From: JBBROS01 sp038229135
GTDB lineage: Bacteria > Pseudomonadota > Alphaproteobacteria > Acetobacterales > Acetobacteraceae
NCBI GenBank assembly: GCA_038229135.1
Contig: JBBROS010000019.1
Location: 6,932-70,931, forward strand
DNA length: 64,000 nucleotides
Direction: 5' to 3'
The translations under genes were made by a program, and so were the position numbers. The notes below the pieces were generated by a model. That model saw only the letters and a list, made by a program, of their open reading frames with translations. It was not told the origin of the DNA and searched no databases. This document shows positions 8,261 to 19,000 of the stretch, piece by piece; position 1 is the first letter of the stretch; each line of letters opens with the position of its first letter.

Positions 8261-9135
8261 GCCTTCTCCGCGATCTTCTCGCCGAACAGCCCCTGCGGCC
8301 GCACCAGCAGGAACAGCAGCAGCAGCGCGAACGCGATCGCGTCCTTATACGGCACCGAGATGAACGCCGCCCCGAACGTCTCGACCACGCCGAGCGCCAG
8401 GCCGCCCAGGATGGCACCGGGGATGTTCCCGAACCCCCCGATGATGTTCGCCGCGAACGCCTTCAAGGAAATGAGCGCCCCCATCCCCACGCTCACGAAC
8501 AGCACGGGCGCCACTAGTATGCCGGCGAGCCCGCCCAGCGCCGAGGAATAGGCGAAGGTGATCAGCACCATCGTCGCCACCGGGATGCCGAGCAGGCTCG
8601 CCATCTCCTTGTCCTGGCTCGTCGCCTGCAGTTTCTTCCCGAGCAGCGTCTTCTCGAAGATCAGGAACTGCAGCAACACGAGCAGCGCAGCGGCGACGAT
8701 GATGGAGATGTACTGGCTTTCCATGAACACGCCGCCGGCCTCGAAGCCCTCGTTGTCGAACAGGCCGGGCAGGACGGCCGGGCTGGGGCCGTAGGCGATC
8801 AGCACGACGTTGGCGAGGAAGATGCTGGCCCCGATCGTGCTGATGATCACCGGCAGCTGCCCCCGGCTCCGCAGCGGCCAGTAGGTGGCGCCCGCGAACA
8901 GCACCCCGAACCCGGCCATGATGGCCACCGCGATCGGCAGCGCCACGTAATACGGCACGCCCAGCACGCTCGCGAGCACCACCATCAGGTAGGCCCCGAG
9001 CATGCTGAACTCCCCTTGGGCGAAGTTCACCACGTTCGCCGCCCGGATCAGCAGCACGAAGCCCAGGGCCACCAGCGCGTAGATCGCGCCGATGCCCAGG
9101 CCCGTGAAGAGCAGTTGCGGGACGAGATCGATCAC
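8257..9135 (-). CDS. livH: Branched-chain amino acid ABC transporter permease LivH
   Basis: A 292-residue integral membrane protein beginning with GTG at 9135 (VIDLVPQLLFTGLGIGAIYALVALGF). The LivH hallmark NVVNFAQGEFSMLGAYL is present, along with a C-terminal region rich in membrane segments (FAANIIGGFGNIPGAILGGLALG). The GTG start overlaps the stop of the binding-protein gene by 4 bases, and its own stop overlaps the livM-livG start by 4 bases, so the operon is tightly coupled. It pairs with the LivM half of the next protein to form the translocation pore. Confidence 0.93.
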   Translation of the reverse strand: MIDLVPQLLFTGLGIGAIYALVALGFVLLIRAANVVNFAQGEFSMLGAYLMVVLASVLGVPYYVALPIAVAIMAGFGVLFAGATYWPLRSRGQLPVIISTIGASIFLANVVLIAYGPSPAVLPGLFDNEGFEAGGVFMESQYISIIVAAALLVLLQFLIFEKTLLGKKLQATSQDKEMASLLGIPVATMVLITFAYSSALGGLAGILVAPVLFVSVGMGALISLKAFAANIIGGFGNIPGAILGGLALGVVETFGAAFISVPYKDAIAFALLLLFLLVRPQGLFGEKIAEKA

Positions 9136-10268
9136 GCCTTCATGTCGATACGCCGGTCGAAGACGATCTTGCCGCTCTCGTTGCGCACGATGTTGTAGCC
9201 GCGCAGCCCGTCGCCGAACTCGTCGAAGTTGTACTCGCCCTCCGCCCCGGCATAGCTCTTGATCGCGGCCAGCGCCGCCCGGATCTTCTCGGGCTCCAAC
9301 GATTTCGCGTCGTTGATCGCCCGGCCGAGCAAGTTCACGGCATCGTAGGTCCAGCTGGACTGGTTGTCCGGCAGCGCCTTGTAGGCCGCGAGGTAGCGGT
9401 CCCCGAAGGACTTGCTGGCGGGCGTCGCGTCCACGGCATAGTCGGCCACGCCGTAGGTGCCATGAAGCGCCGCCTGGGCCAGGTTGAGTGCCGTGGTGTT
9501 CACGATGGAGGGCGAGCCCACCCAGGGGATGCGCACGCCGAGCTGCCGCAGCTGCCGGGCGAAGATGCCGAGGTCGCCCTCGAAGGTGAAGTAGCTGCCC
9601 AGGATATCCGCCCCGGAGCTGCGCACGGCAAGCACCACGGCCGAGAAGTCGCTCGCGTTGTTCGTGTAGCCCTGCATCAGCACCGGGGTGATGCCCTTCG
9701 CCTTGAGGCTCTCCTCGAGCGCCTTGCCGCCGTTCGTGCCGAACGCGTCCGTCGAATACACGATGGCCCATTTCTGCTTCTTGAGGTCGCTCACCCCGAA
9801 CTCGGCGATCACCTTGCCCGAATAGCTGTCGTTCGGGCGGCAGCGGAACAGCCACTTGTTGCCCATCTTGGTGATGGTCGGGTCCGTGCCGCCGAACATC
9901 ATCGGCTTGCCGATCTTCAGCACGTCCGGCGCCATGGCATGCACCTGCGTGCTGCGGATGGAGCCGATGAAGGCAGGGATCTCGGCCTGGCTCGCCAGCC
10001 GCGAGAAGGCGAGCACGGCGCCTGGGTTCGTGGTCTGGTCGTCCTCGATCACCAGCTCGAACGGCCGCCCGAGCACGCCCTTCTGGTTCACGTCCTCGAG
10101 CGCGAGCTTGGCGCCGTTCAGCTGCAGCTTGCCCGCCTCGGCCGCCGGGCCGGTGCTGGGGAACACGCAGCCGATCTTGATCGGGTCCGCCGCGCGCGCG
10201 ACATGCGGGGCAGCGAGCACGGCGACCGTGCCGAGCGCGAGTCCGCGCCGCGTGACTGTCATGGACAT
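9132..10268 (-). CDS. Periplasmic substrate-binding protein of a Liv-type ABC transporter
   Basis: A 378-residue type I periplasmic binding protein (LivK/Leu-Ile-Val family). The N-terminus MSMTVTRRGLALGTVAVLAAPHVARA is a cleavable signal with a twin-arginine-like TRRGLAL, so Tat export is possible. The mature part starts ADPIKIGCVFPSTGPAAEAG, the typical family opening. The start was chosen at 10268 because AGGGAGA stands 8 bases upstream; ATG 10262 is the alternative. It is first in the operon, ahead of livH, livM-livG and livF. Family members bind branched-chain amino acids, amides, urea or aromatic acids; the ligand cannot be decided from the sequence alone. Confidence 0.92.
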   Translation of the reverse strand: MSMTVTRRGLALGTVAVLAAPHVARAADPIKIGCVFPSTGPAAEAGKLQLNGAKLALEDVNQKGVLGRPFELVIEDDQTTNPGAVLAFSRLASQAEIPAFIGSIRSTQVHAMAPDVLKIGKPMMFGGTDPTITKMGNKWLFRCRPNDSYSGKVIAEFGVSDLKKQKWAIVYSTDAFGTNGGKALEESLKAKGITPVLMQGYTNNASDFSAVVLAVRSSGADILGSYFTFEGDLGIFARQLRQLGVRIPWVGSPSIVNTTALNLAQAALHGTYGVADYAVDATPASKSFGDRYLAAYKALPDNQSSWTYDAVNLLGRAINDAKSLEPEKIRAALAAIKSYAGAEGEYNFDEFGDGLRGYNIVRNESGKIVFDRRIDMKA

Positions 10269-10393
10269 GCGTTGTTCTCCCTGAGGTGCCTGTTGATCGG
10301 CAACGTTGGTGCAATGATGACCATAGGCTGCAGGGTGCCGCAAGCGCCCGTCATTAACCGGCCGGTGACGATCGTCGCGCTAGGCTTGGCCGC

Positions 10394-10567
10394 ATGATCA
10401 GCCCCACCACCCTGCAGGCCTTCAATGGCGCCGTGGCCCCGGCGCGCCGCCAACCCATCGAGCCTGCGCAGGCCCGGGCCGAGCAGCCGGGCCAGCCCCC
10501 GCGCCTCCCCGAGCAACGGCCAGGCATCGCCCCACCCCGCGGTTCGTTGCTGAATCTGCGGATCTAG
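10394..10567 (+). CDS. Small proline/alanine-rich protein, 57 residues, function unknown
   Basis: An ATG at 10394 opens a 57-codon frame, MISPTTLQAFNGAVAPARR and so on, ending PRGSLLNLRI. The protein is disordered and Pro/Ala/Gln/Arg-rich with a short hydrophobic C-terminal motif. Codon choice in this frame fits the neighbourhood, and no better gene occupies the stretch. The opposite-strand frame here looks like a shadow. There is no clear ribosome binding site. I do not recognise a characterised family; it may be a short conserved family protein of Acetobacteraceae, but this is unverified. Confidence 0.4.
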   Translation: MISPTTLQAFNGAVAPARRQPIEPAQARAEQPGQPPRLPEQRPGIAPPRGSLLNLRI

Positions 10568-10578
10568 CCCGAAAATGC

Positions 10579-10607
10579 TTGACTTCGCTGCACTGCAGCA
10601 CTAATCC
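10579..10607 (+). promoter_or_regulatory. Putative promoter with TGC/GCA palindrome upstream of the DEAD-box helicase
   Basis: TTGACT (10579-10584) matches five of six bases of a -35 box. A weak -10 candidate, TAATCC (10602-10607), follows after 17 bases. Between them lies the perfect palindrome CTGCACTGCAG (10588-10598), a CTGC-N3-GCAG arrangement like the site reported for PhaR-type regulators. Its position between the two boxes would suit a repressor. The helicase start is 180 bases further on, giving a long 5' leader. Confidence 0.4.
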
Positions 10608-10786
10608 CCCGATGCGCGTTTTGACGTGACCTCGTGCGCTGTCTCAGACCGGTACGCTCACCTCATCATCCTTGCGCCGGTTCGCGATCCTGCTGATCGC
10701 GTTGCCCAGCCCGCATGACGCAGCGCCGATCGCATTCGTGATTCTGCAACGTGATGTGCCCGACGGGCCCACGAAAGACTTTCTCC

Positions 10787-11920
10787 ATGGACACCACCTT
10801 CGAAGGCCTCGGCCTCGCCGCCCCCTTGCTGAAGGCCCTCACCACCGAGGGCTACACGACACCGACGCCGATCCAGCTCCAGGCCATCCCGCACGTGCTG
10901 GCCGGCCGGGACGTGCAGGGCATCGCCCAGACCGGGACGGGCAAGACGGCCGCCTTCGCGCTGCCCATCATCCACCGCCTCCTCGCCGACAAGCGCCAGC
11001 CCAAGCCTCGCTCCTGCCGCGTGCTGGTGCTGAGCCCGACCCGCGAGCTCGCCTCGCAGATCGTCGAGAGCTTCCGCTCCTATGGCCGCCACGCCGCCCT
11101 GCGCACCGCGCTCATCTTCGGCGGCGTGCCGAAGGGCCGCCAGGCGAAGACGATGGCGGGCGGCGTCGACGTGCTGGTGGCCACCCCCGGCCGCCTGCTG
11201 GACCACATGCAAGACGGCGCGGTCCAGCTCGGCAGCGTGGAAGTGCTCGTGCTGGACGAGGCCGACCACATGCTAGACCTCGGCTTCATCGTGCCCATCC
11301 GCAAGATCGTGAGCACCATCCCGACGGCGCGGCAGACGCTGTTCTTCTCGGCCACCATGCCGAAGGAGATCAGCAACCTCGCCGGGGCCATGCTGCGTGA
11401 TCCGGTGCACGTGGCCGTCACCCCCATCGCGACCACCGCCGAGCGCATCGACCAGAAGGTCATCTTCGTCGAGACCGCCCGCAAGCGCCAGGTCCTCGCC
11501 GACCTGCTCCGCCGCGGCAAGATGGGCCGCACGCTGGTGTTCACCCGCACCAAGCACGGCGCCGACCGCGTGACGCAGCACCTGGAGGCCGTGGGCCAGC
11601 CCGCCGCCGCCATCCACGGCAACAAAAGCCAGCCCCAGCGTGAGCGTGCCCTCGCCGCCTTCAAGGATGGCCGCGTGAGCGTGCTGGTCGCCACCGACAT
11701 CGCCGCCCGCGGCATCGACGTGGACGGCGTCACTCACGTGGTCAACTTCGACCTGCCGAACGTCCCGGAAGCCTACGTCCACCGCATCGGCCGCACCGCG
11801 CGCGCCGGGCACGCGGGCGTCGCCATCAGCTTCTGCGACAGCAGCGAGCGCCCCTACCTCCGCGGCATCGAGAAGCTGATCCGCGCCCGCCTCGAGGTCG
11901 AGGAGCCTATGGCGGCCTGA
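10787..11920 (+). CDS. DEAD-box ATP-dependent RNA helicase (RhlE-like)
   Basis: A 377-residue helicase core. In order: Q motif (GYTTPTPIQLQAIP), motif I AQTGTGKT, PTRELA, TPGR, DEAD (VLDEADHML), SAT (FFSATMPKEI), then the second RecA domain with ATDIAARGIDVDGV and HRIGRTARAG. It unwinds RNA and remodels RNA-protein complexes in the cytoplasm. The basic C-terminal tail of many RhlE proteins is absent; the protein ends at EVEEPMAA. The start at MDTTFEGLGL was chosen by family alignment; ATG 10751 would add 12 unrelated residues. The long leader and the palindrome upstream suggest regulation at transcription or in the 5' region. Confidence 0.93.
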   Translation: MDTTFEGLGLAAPLLKALTTEGYTTPTPIQLQAIPHVLAGRDVQGIAQTGTGKTAAFALPIIHRLLADKRQPKPRSCRVLVLSPTRELASQIVESFRSYGRHAALRTALIFGGVPKGRQAKTMAGGVDVLVATPGRLLDHMQDGAVQLGSVEVLVLDEADHMLDLGFIVPIRKIVSTIPTARQTLFFSATMPKEISNLAGAMLRDPVHVAVTPIATTAERIDQKVIFVETARKRQVLADLLRRGKMGRTLVFTRTKHGADRVTQHLEAVGQPAAAIHGNKSQPQRERALAAFKDGRVSVLVATDIAARGIDVDGVTHVVNFDLPNVPEAYVHRIGRTARAGHAGVAISFCDSSERPYLRGIEKLIRARLEVEEPMAA

Positions 11921-11950
11921 GCATCGTCTCCGTCCGCTAATCATTTCAAC

Positions 11951-12035
11951 CGTGATCGCGAGCGGAACATTGCGATCCAGGGGCCGCGCAGGCCCATCGG
12001 CCCCTGGCTCTCCCCGCTTTCGGCTCGCGACCACG
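11951..12035. repeat. Dispersed palindromic repeat, copy 2
   Basis: CGTGATCGCGAGCGGAAC... GCGATCCAGGGGCC and the reverse arm GGCCCCTGG ... CTTTCGGCTCGCGACCACG form the same hairpin layout as copy 1, somewhat degenerate. It lies between the helicase stop and the chromate operon. Confidence 0.7.
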
Positions 12036-12157
12036 GAGGATTCTTGACGGAACGGCCCCATATCGGCACATAGCCGGTATGGGGCTGTCCGCGATCGCCC
12101 CGTGAGGCCTCTCGGCTCAAGCATCGCGTCCGAACTCCTTCCGGAGAGGACGCACTC

Positions 12158-12991
12158 ATGCCCGCCCCCCGCCTTCGTACAACCGACCAGATCACCGTCG
12201 GCCAACTCACTCACCGCATCGGCCTGTCCGACAGCCCGGTCCTGATCGACGTCCGCATCGACGAAGATCATTCCGCCGACCCGCGCGACTTCCCTGGCGC
12301 GATCCGTGGCGACTTCCGCACCGTCGCTGCCTGGGCAGTCGAGTTGGCCAACCGCGAGACGGTCGTCGCCTGCCAGCGCGGCCACAAGCTCAGCCAGGGC
12401 GCGGCCGCCTGGCTCCGCCACGAAGGCGTGCCCGCCCGATCCCTCGAGGGCGGCTTCGAGGCCTGGCGCGACGCCGGTGCCCCCCTCGTCCGCAGCGAGG
12501 CCGTCCCGCCCCGCGACGCACGCGGCCGCACCGTCTGGGTCACCCGCACCCGTCCCAAGATCGACCGCATCGCCTGCCCCTGGCTCATTCGCCGCTTCGT
12601 CGACCCCGGCGCCGTTTTCCTCTTCGTTGCCGCGTCCGAGGTCCAGGCCGTCGCCGACCGCTTCGGCGCCATGCCGTTCGACATCGAGGGCGTGTTCTGG
12701 AGCCATCGCGGCCCGCTCTGCACCTTCGACGTCTTGCTCGACGAATTCGGCCTCCACACCGAGGCGCTCGACCGCCTCGCCCTTCTCGTCCGCGGCGCCG
12801 ACACCGGCAACCCGGCCCTCGCCCCCGAGGCCGCCGGCCTGCTCGCCGCCTCCATCGGCCTCAGCCGCATGCACGAGGACGACCTGGTGCAACTCGAAGC
12901 CGGGCTGACCCTCTACGACGCCTTCTATCGCTGGGCACGGGACGCAGCCGCCGAAACGCACAACTGGCCCGCCGCCCGGGTGGCCGCATGA
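12158..12991 (+). CDS. Rhodanese domain fused to ChrB-type chromate resistance domain
   Basis: Residues 1 to about 110 form a rhodanese-like domain with active-site loop ACQRGHKLSQG (cysteine in place) ending in LEGGFEAWRDAG. The C-terminal part, starting with WVTRTRPKIDRIACPWLIRRFVDPGAVFLFV, is the ChrB C-terminal domain found in chromate-resistance operons. The ribosome binding site GGAGAGG precedes the ATG by about 7 bases. The gene overlaps chrA by 4 bases. ChrB proteins have been described as chromate-responsive regulators or as aiding resistance; the N-terminal regulatory half of classic ChrB is replaced here by rhodanese, so a redox or sulfur-transfer role is more likely than DNA binding. 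That is an inference. Confidence 0.85.
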   Translation: MPAPRLRTTDQITVGQLTHRIGLSDSPVLIDVRIDEDHSADPRDFPGAIRGDFRTVAAWAVELANRETVVACQRGHKLSQGAAAWLRHEGVPARSLEGGFEAWRDAGAPLVRSEAVPPRDARGRTVWVTRTRPKIDRIACPWLIRRFVDPGAVFLFVAASEVQAVADRFGAMPFDIEGVFWSHRGPLCTFDVLLDEFGLHTEALDRLALLVRGADTGNPALAPEAAGLLAASIGLSRMHEDDLVQLEAGLTLYDAFYRWARDAAAETHNWPAARVAA

Positions 12992-14340
12992 GCACCACCA
13001 CCGAAACCGGCCTTCCAACGCTCGGGGAGGCCCTCCGCGTATGGCTCCGCGTCGGCCTGCTCTCGTTCGGCGGCCCGGCCGGGCAGATCGCGCTGCTGCA
13101 CCGCGAGGTGGTGGAACAGCGAAGCTGGATCGGCGAGCGCCGGTTCCTGCACGCGCTCAACTTCTGCAACCTGCTGCCCGGCCCCGAGGCGCAGCAGCTC
13201 GCCGTCTATCTCGGCTGGCTCATGCACGGCGTGCGCGGGGGCCTGGTGTCCGGCACGCTGTTCGTGCTGCCGGGCGCGCTGGTGATGCTGGCGCTGTCTT
13301 TGATCTACGTCGCGTTCGGCGACGTGCCACTCATTGCCGCCCTGTTCTTCGGGCTGAAATGCGCCGTGCTGGTGCTCGTGGTCGAGGCCCTGCTGCGGAT
13401 CAGCCGCCGCGCGCTGAAGCGCCAAGCCGCCTGGGCCATGGCGGGTGCGGCCTTCGTCGCCCTCTTCGTATTCAACCTGCCCTTCCCTCTCGTGGTGCTC
13501 GTGGCCGGCCTCATCGGCTATGCCCTGCCCGACGCGTTCAGCCTGCCGCACAAGGCCGACGCGAGCGGGGGCGCCCCGGCCCTCATCGACGCGGCCCTCG
13601 AGGCCGACCCAGGCCGCCCCGCCCGCTTCGCCGCTGCCGCACGCCGGGCCGGAGGGCTCATTCTCGTCGCCTGGCTCGCCCCCGTCGCGGCCCTCGCGTT
13701 GCTGGTCGGCGGCACCTGGGCGGACATCGCCTGGTTCTTCTCGAAGATGGCCGTCGTCACGGTCGGTGGCGCCTACGCCGTGCTGGCCTACGTCGCGCAG
13801 GACGCGGTGCAGGCCTATCACTGGCTCAGCGCCCCCGAGATGCTGGCCGGCCTGGGCCTCGCCGAGACCACCCCCGGGCCACTGATCCTGGTGCTGCAGT
13901 TCGTCGGCTTCCTCGCCGGGCACCGTGCGCCGGGCGCCCTTACCGGCATCCCGGGCGGCATCGCGGCCTCGGCCCTCGTGCTCTGGGTCACGTTCGCGCC
14001 CTGCTTCGCCTTCGTGTTCCTGGGCGCCCCGCTCATCGAGCGCCTGCAGGACAACCGGGCCCTCTCCGGCGCCCTCGCCGCCATCACCGGCGCGGTGGTG
14101 GGCGTGGTGGCGAACCTCGCCCTCTGGTTCGGCCTGCGCGTGCTGTTCCAGCAGCTCCGCCCCGTGGCGCTCGGGCCCGTCGCACTCGAGGTGCCGGTGC
14201 TCACCAGCCTCGACGGGGCAGCCCTGGCCCTTGCGGCGCTCGCGGCGGTCTGCCTGTTCCGCCTGAAGCTGGGTGTCCTGAAAACCCTTGCCATCTGCGC
14301 CACATCCGGCCTGCTGCTCCGCCTCGGAGGCCTCGCATGA
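12988..14340 (+). CDS. chrA: Chromate efflux transporter ChrA
   Basis: A 450-residue polytopic inner-membrane protein of the CHR family, with two homologous halves each carrying the family pattern: FGGPAGQIALLHREVVEQ with FLHALNFCNLLPGPEAQQL in the first half, and VTVGGAYAVLAYVAQDAV with AETTPGPLILVLQFVGFLAG in the second. It expels chromate (and possibly sulfate-like oxyanions) from the cytoplasm. Full-length long-chain ChrA is usually about 400-450 residues. It is translationally coupled to the upstream rhodanese-ChrB gene and to the downstream exported protein. Confidence 0.93.
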   Translation: MSTTTETGLPTLGEALRVWLRVGLLSFGGPAGQIALLHREVVEQRSWIGERRFLHALNFCNLLPGPEAQQLAVYLGWLMHGVRGGLVSGTLFVLPGALVMLALSLIYVAFGDVPLIAALFFGLKCAVLVLVVEALLRISRRALKRQAAWAMAGAAFVALFVFNLPFPLVVLVAGLIGYALPDAFSLPHKADASGGAPALIDAALEADPGRPARFAAAARRAGGLILVAWLAPVAALALLVGGTWADIAWFFSKMAVVTVGGAYAVLAYVAQDAVQAYHWLSAPEMLAGLGLAETTPGPLILVLQFVGFLAGHRAPGALTGIPGGIAASALVLWVTFAPCFAFVFLGAPLIERLQDNRALSGALAAITGAVVGVVANLALWFGLRVLFQQLRPVALGPVALEVPVLTSLDGAALALAALAAVCLFRLKLGVLKTLAICATSGLLLRLGGLA

Positions 14341-14954
14341 TCACCCGCCGCGCAACCGTGCCCCTCCTCGCCCTGCCCCTCCTGGCCCTGCCGAGCCTCG
14401 CCCACGCCGCCCCGCTCCCGGACGGCTACACCCAGGCCCGCACCGGCCGCGGCAAGCCCGCCCGGTGGGAGCTGGTGCCGGACCCCACCGCCCAGGGCGG
14501 CCAGGCCCTGGCCCAACTCGAAGCGGACCCGACCGATTACCGCTACCCGCTCCTCATCTGGCCCGCCCCGGCCGCCGCCGACGTCGAAATCTCCATCCGC
14601 TTCAAGGCCGTCGCCGGCCGCACGGACCGCGCCGGCGGCATCGCCATCCGCCTGACCGACCCCGACAACTACATCGTCCTCCGCGCCAACGCCCTCGAGG
14701 ACAACGTGAACCTCTACCGCGTGGTGCGCGGGGACCGGCGCGAGATCAAGGGCGCCACCACCCGCGTGACCTCCGGCGAGTGGCACACCCTCGGGGTGCG
14801 CGCCGTCGGCGACGCCTTCACGGCCACATTCGACGGAAAGGTGCTGTTCACGGTCTCCGATCGATCCATTCCCGGGCCGGGACGGGTGGCCCTGTGGACG
14901 AAGGCCGACAGCGTGACCCATTTCGACACGCTGACGCTCCGGGCGCCGCCTTGA
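14337..14954 (+). CDS. Exported protein with LamG/DUF1080-like beta-sandwich domain
   Basis: A 205-residue protein. MITRRATVPLLALPLLALPSLAHAA is a clear signal peptide with a signal peptidase I site. The mature part has the concanavalin/LamG-like pattern seen in DUF1080 proteins: EISIRFKAVAGRTDRAGGI, IAIRLTDPDNYIVLRANALED, SGEWHTLGVRAVGDAFTATFDGK and a C-terminal VALWTKADSVTHFD. The ATG overlaps the chrA stop by 4 bases, so it belongs to the chromate operon. Its role there is not known to me; ligand binding in the periplasm is the most one can say. Confidence 0.78.
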   Translation: MITRRATVPLLALPLLALPSLAHAAPLPDGYTQARTGRGKPARWELVPDPTAQGGQALAQLEADPTDYRYPLLIWPAPAAADVEISIRFKAVAGRTDRAGGIAIRLTDPDNYIVLRANALEDNVNLYRVVRGDRREIKGATTRVTSGEWHTLGVRAVGDAFTATFDGKVLFTVSDRSIPGPGRVALWTKADSVTHFDTLTLRAPP

Positions 14955-14967
14955 CGGAGGCCGCTGA

Positions 14968-15951
14968 TCAGCCGGGCACGTCGCCGCGAGCGAAGCGTGG
15001 CGACCCTGGCGCCAACGAGGCTGCACCGTAACGTCCATCGACCGGAGCGGCTTCGCCTCGCGACGACGCCGTTCCAAGCACCCCCAGGCACGCCTCCAGC
15101 GCCGCATCCACGCTCAAATCCGTCATGGCTGTCCCCTCCGCCAGCGCCCATCGCGCCCGCAGCCCGGCCGGCGCCATCTCCTCGGCCCTGTCGTTCGTCG
15201 CCGCACACAGCCCCACGGTCGGCGCACCCGTGGCCGCCGCCAGGTGCATGAGCCCGCTATCATTGCCCACGAAAAGCGCACACCCCCCGATGAACGCCGC
15301 CGCCTCGGGCAGCGTCAGCACGCCGCGAAGGTCCAGCGCCCCTGGAAGCGCCTCCAGCACCGGTGCCGCCATCGCCCGCTCCGCCTCGCCCGGCCCGGCG
15401 AACACCGCCGCAACTGCTCCGGGCAGCACGCCCTCCAGCGCACGCGTCAATGCAGCGAACCGTTCGGGCGGCCACACCTTGCCGCCCCAGTTCGCCGTCA
15501 CGCCCAGCGCCACCACCGGCCGCCCGGCAGAGAGCAGCGCATCCGCCCGCGCCCGGTCTTCCGGCGACGTCCACACGACCGGCAGCGGCGCGGGATCCAT
15601 CCCCAGCATGGCCCCGTGCTGCTCGTACATCCGCCCCGGCCGCCGCCGACGCACCACCCGCCGCCGCGCCCATACGAACCAGGCCAGCGCCGAGCCCTTC
15701 ACGTCCACCACCAGGTCCCATCGCGTGAACGCCACCGCCCGCCACAGCCGCCACCAATGCCGGTCGTCCTTGTGCTTCTCCACCAGCACCACGCGCTCCA
15801 GCCCGGGCATGCGCTGATACACCCCCGCCGCCGCCGGCCCGCACGCCACCGTCACCCGCGCGCCCGCGTGCTTTCGCACCAGCGCGTCCAGCACCCCACA
15901 GGTGATGACGGCGTCCCCAATCCGGTTCGGCCCGATGAACAGGATCCGCAT
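14968..15951 (-). CDS. Glycosyltransferase family 9 (ADP-heptose:LPS heptosyltransferase-like)
   Basis: A 327-residue protein starting MRILFIGPNRIGDAVITCGV, the typical N-terminus of GT9 heptosyltransferases that build the lipopolysaccharide core. Other family signs are VDVKGSALAW, GVTANWGGKVWPPERFAALTRAL and GGCALFVGNDSGLMHLAAATGAPTVGL (nucleotide-sugar binding region). A longer upstream frame exists but runs through a palindromic repeat and is not credible. The last 30 or so residues (GAASLAPGSPRFARGDVPG) are encoded by a degenerate copy of the dispersed palindromic repeat at 14979-15068, so the natural C-terminus appears to have been replaced or extended by the repeat. Confidence 0.85.
   Translation of the reverse strand: MRILFIGPNRIGDAVITCGVLDALVRKHAGARVTVACGPAAAGVYQRMPGLERVVLVEKHKDDRHWWRLWRAVAFTRWDLVVDVKGSALAWFVWARRRVVRRRRPGRMYEQHGAMLGMDPAPLPVVWTSPEDRARADALLSAGRPVVALGVTANWGGKVWPPERFAALTRALEGVLPGAVAAVFAGPGEAERAMAAPVLEALPGALDLRGVLTLPEAAAFIGGCALFVGNDSGLMHLAAATGAPTVGLCAATNDRAEEMAPAGLRARWALAEGTAMTDLSVDAALEACLGVLGTASSRGEAAPVDGRYGAASLAPGSPRFARGDVPG
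14979..15068. repeat. Dispersed palindromic repeat, copy 3 (inside the 3' end of the GT9 gene)
   Basis: ACGTCGCCGCGAGCGAAGCGTGGCGACCC and the opposite arm CGGAGCGGCTTCGCCTCGCGACGACG match the arms of the other copies but are more diverged. The copy supplies the last codons and lies next to the stop of the glycosyltransferase gene. It also covers the gap to the convergent exported-protein gene. Confidence 0.65.
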
Positions 15952-15982
15952 CGCCCTCAAGCCAGGACGCAACCACCCAAGC

Positions 15983-16071
15983 CCGTCATATCGAGCCGCA
16001 GGCGTGGCGATCCAGGGGCCGCGAGCCTGCTCCCAACGGCCCTGGATCGCCACGCTCCGCTCGCGATGACG
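15983..16071. repeat. Dispersed palindromic repeat, copy 4
   Basis: GTCATATCGAGCCGCAGGCGTGGCGATCCAGGGGCC, a centre, then GGCCCTGGATCGCCACGCTCCGCTCGCGATGACG: a long, well-preserved imperfect palindrome between the secA stop and the start of the GT9 gene. A readthrough transcript would form a stable hairpin here. Confidence 0.85.
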
Positions 16072-16108
16072 CGCGCCGACGGTCTGGGCCCGATGGCGCC
16101 CACACGCG

Positions 16109-18814
<2,706 letters not shown>

Positions 18815-19000
18815 CGAGCAGGGCCTTATGGCAGGGCCCGGCCCCTGAACTTCGGGCGGGGCTTTGAGCGGAATCGGGCGGTGTGCAGATAGGCGGCGCA
18901 TGCCCCCAGGTCAACGCGGCCCCGAACGCGACCCTGGCCTTCGCCTTGTGACACGCCGCACCTTCGGGCAATCTCCGGCAACCCCCGTCAGAGGTCGTCC

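Noticed and set aside
10259..10516. An 85-codon minus-strand frame upstream of the binding-protein gene
   Set aside because: It overlaps the start of the binding-protein gene and the plus-strand small gene, and its composition is that of a shadow.
13818..15107. A 429-codon minus-strand frame over chrA and the exported LamG-like protein
   Set aside because: Shadow of two well-supported plus-strand genes joined by ATGA.
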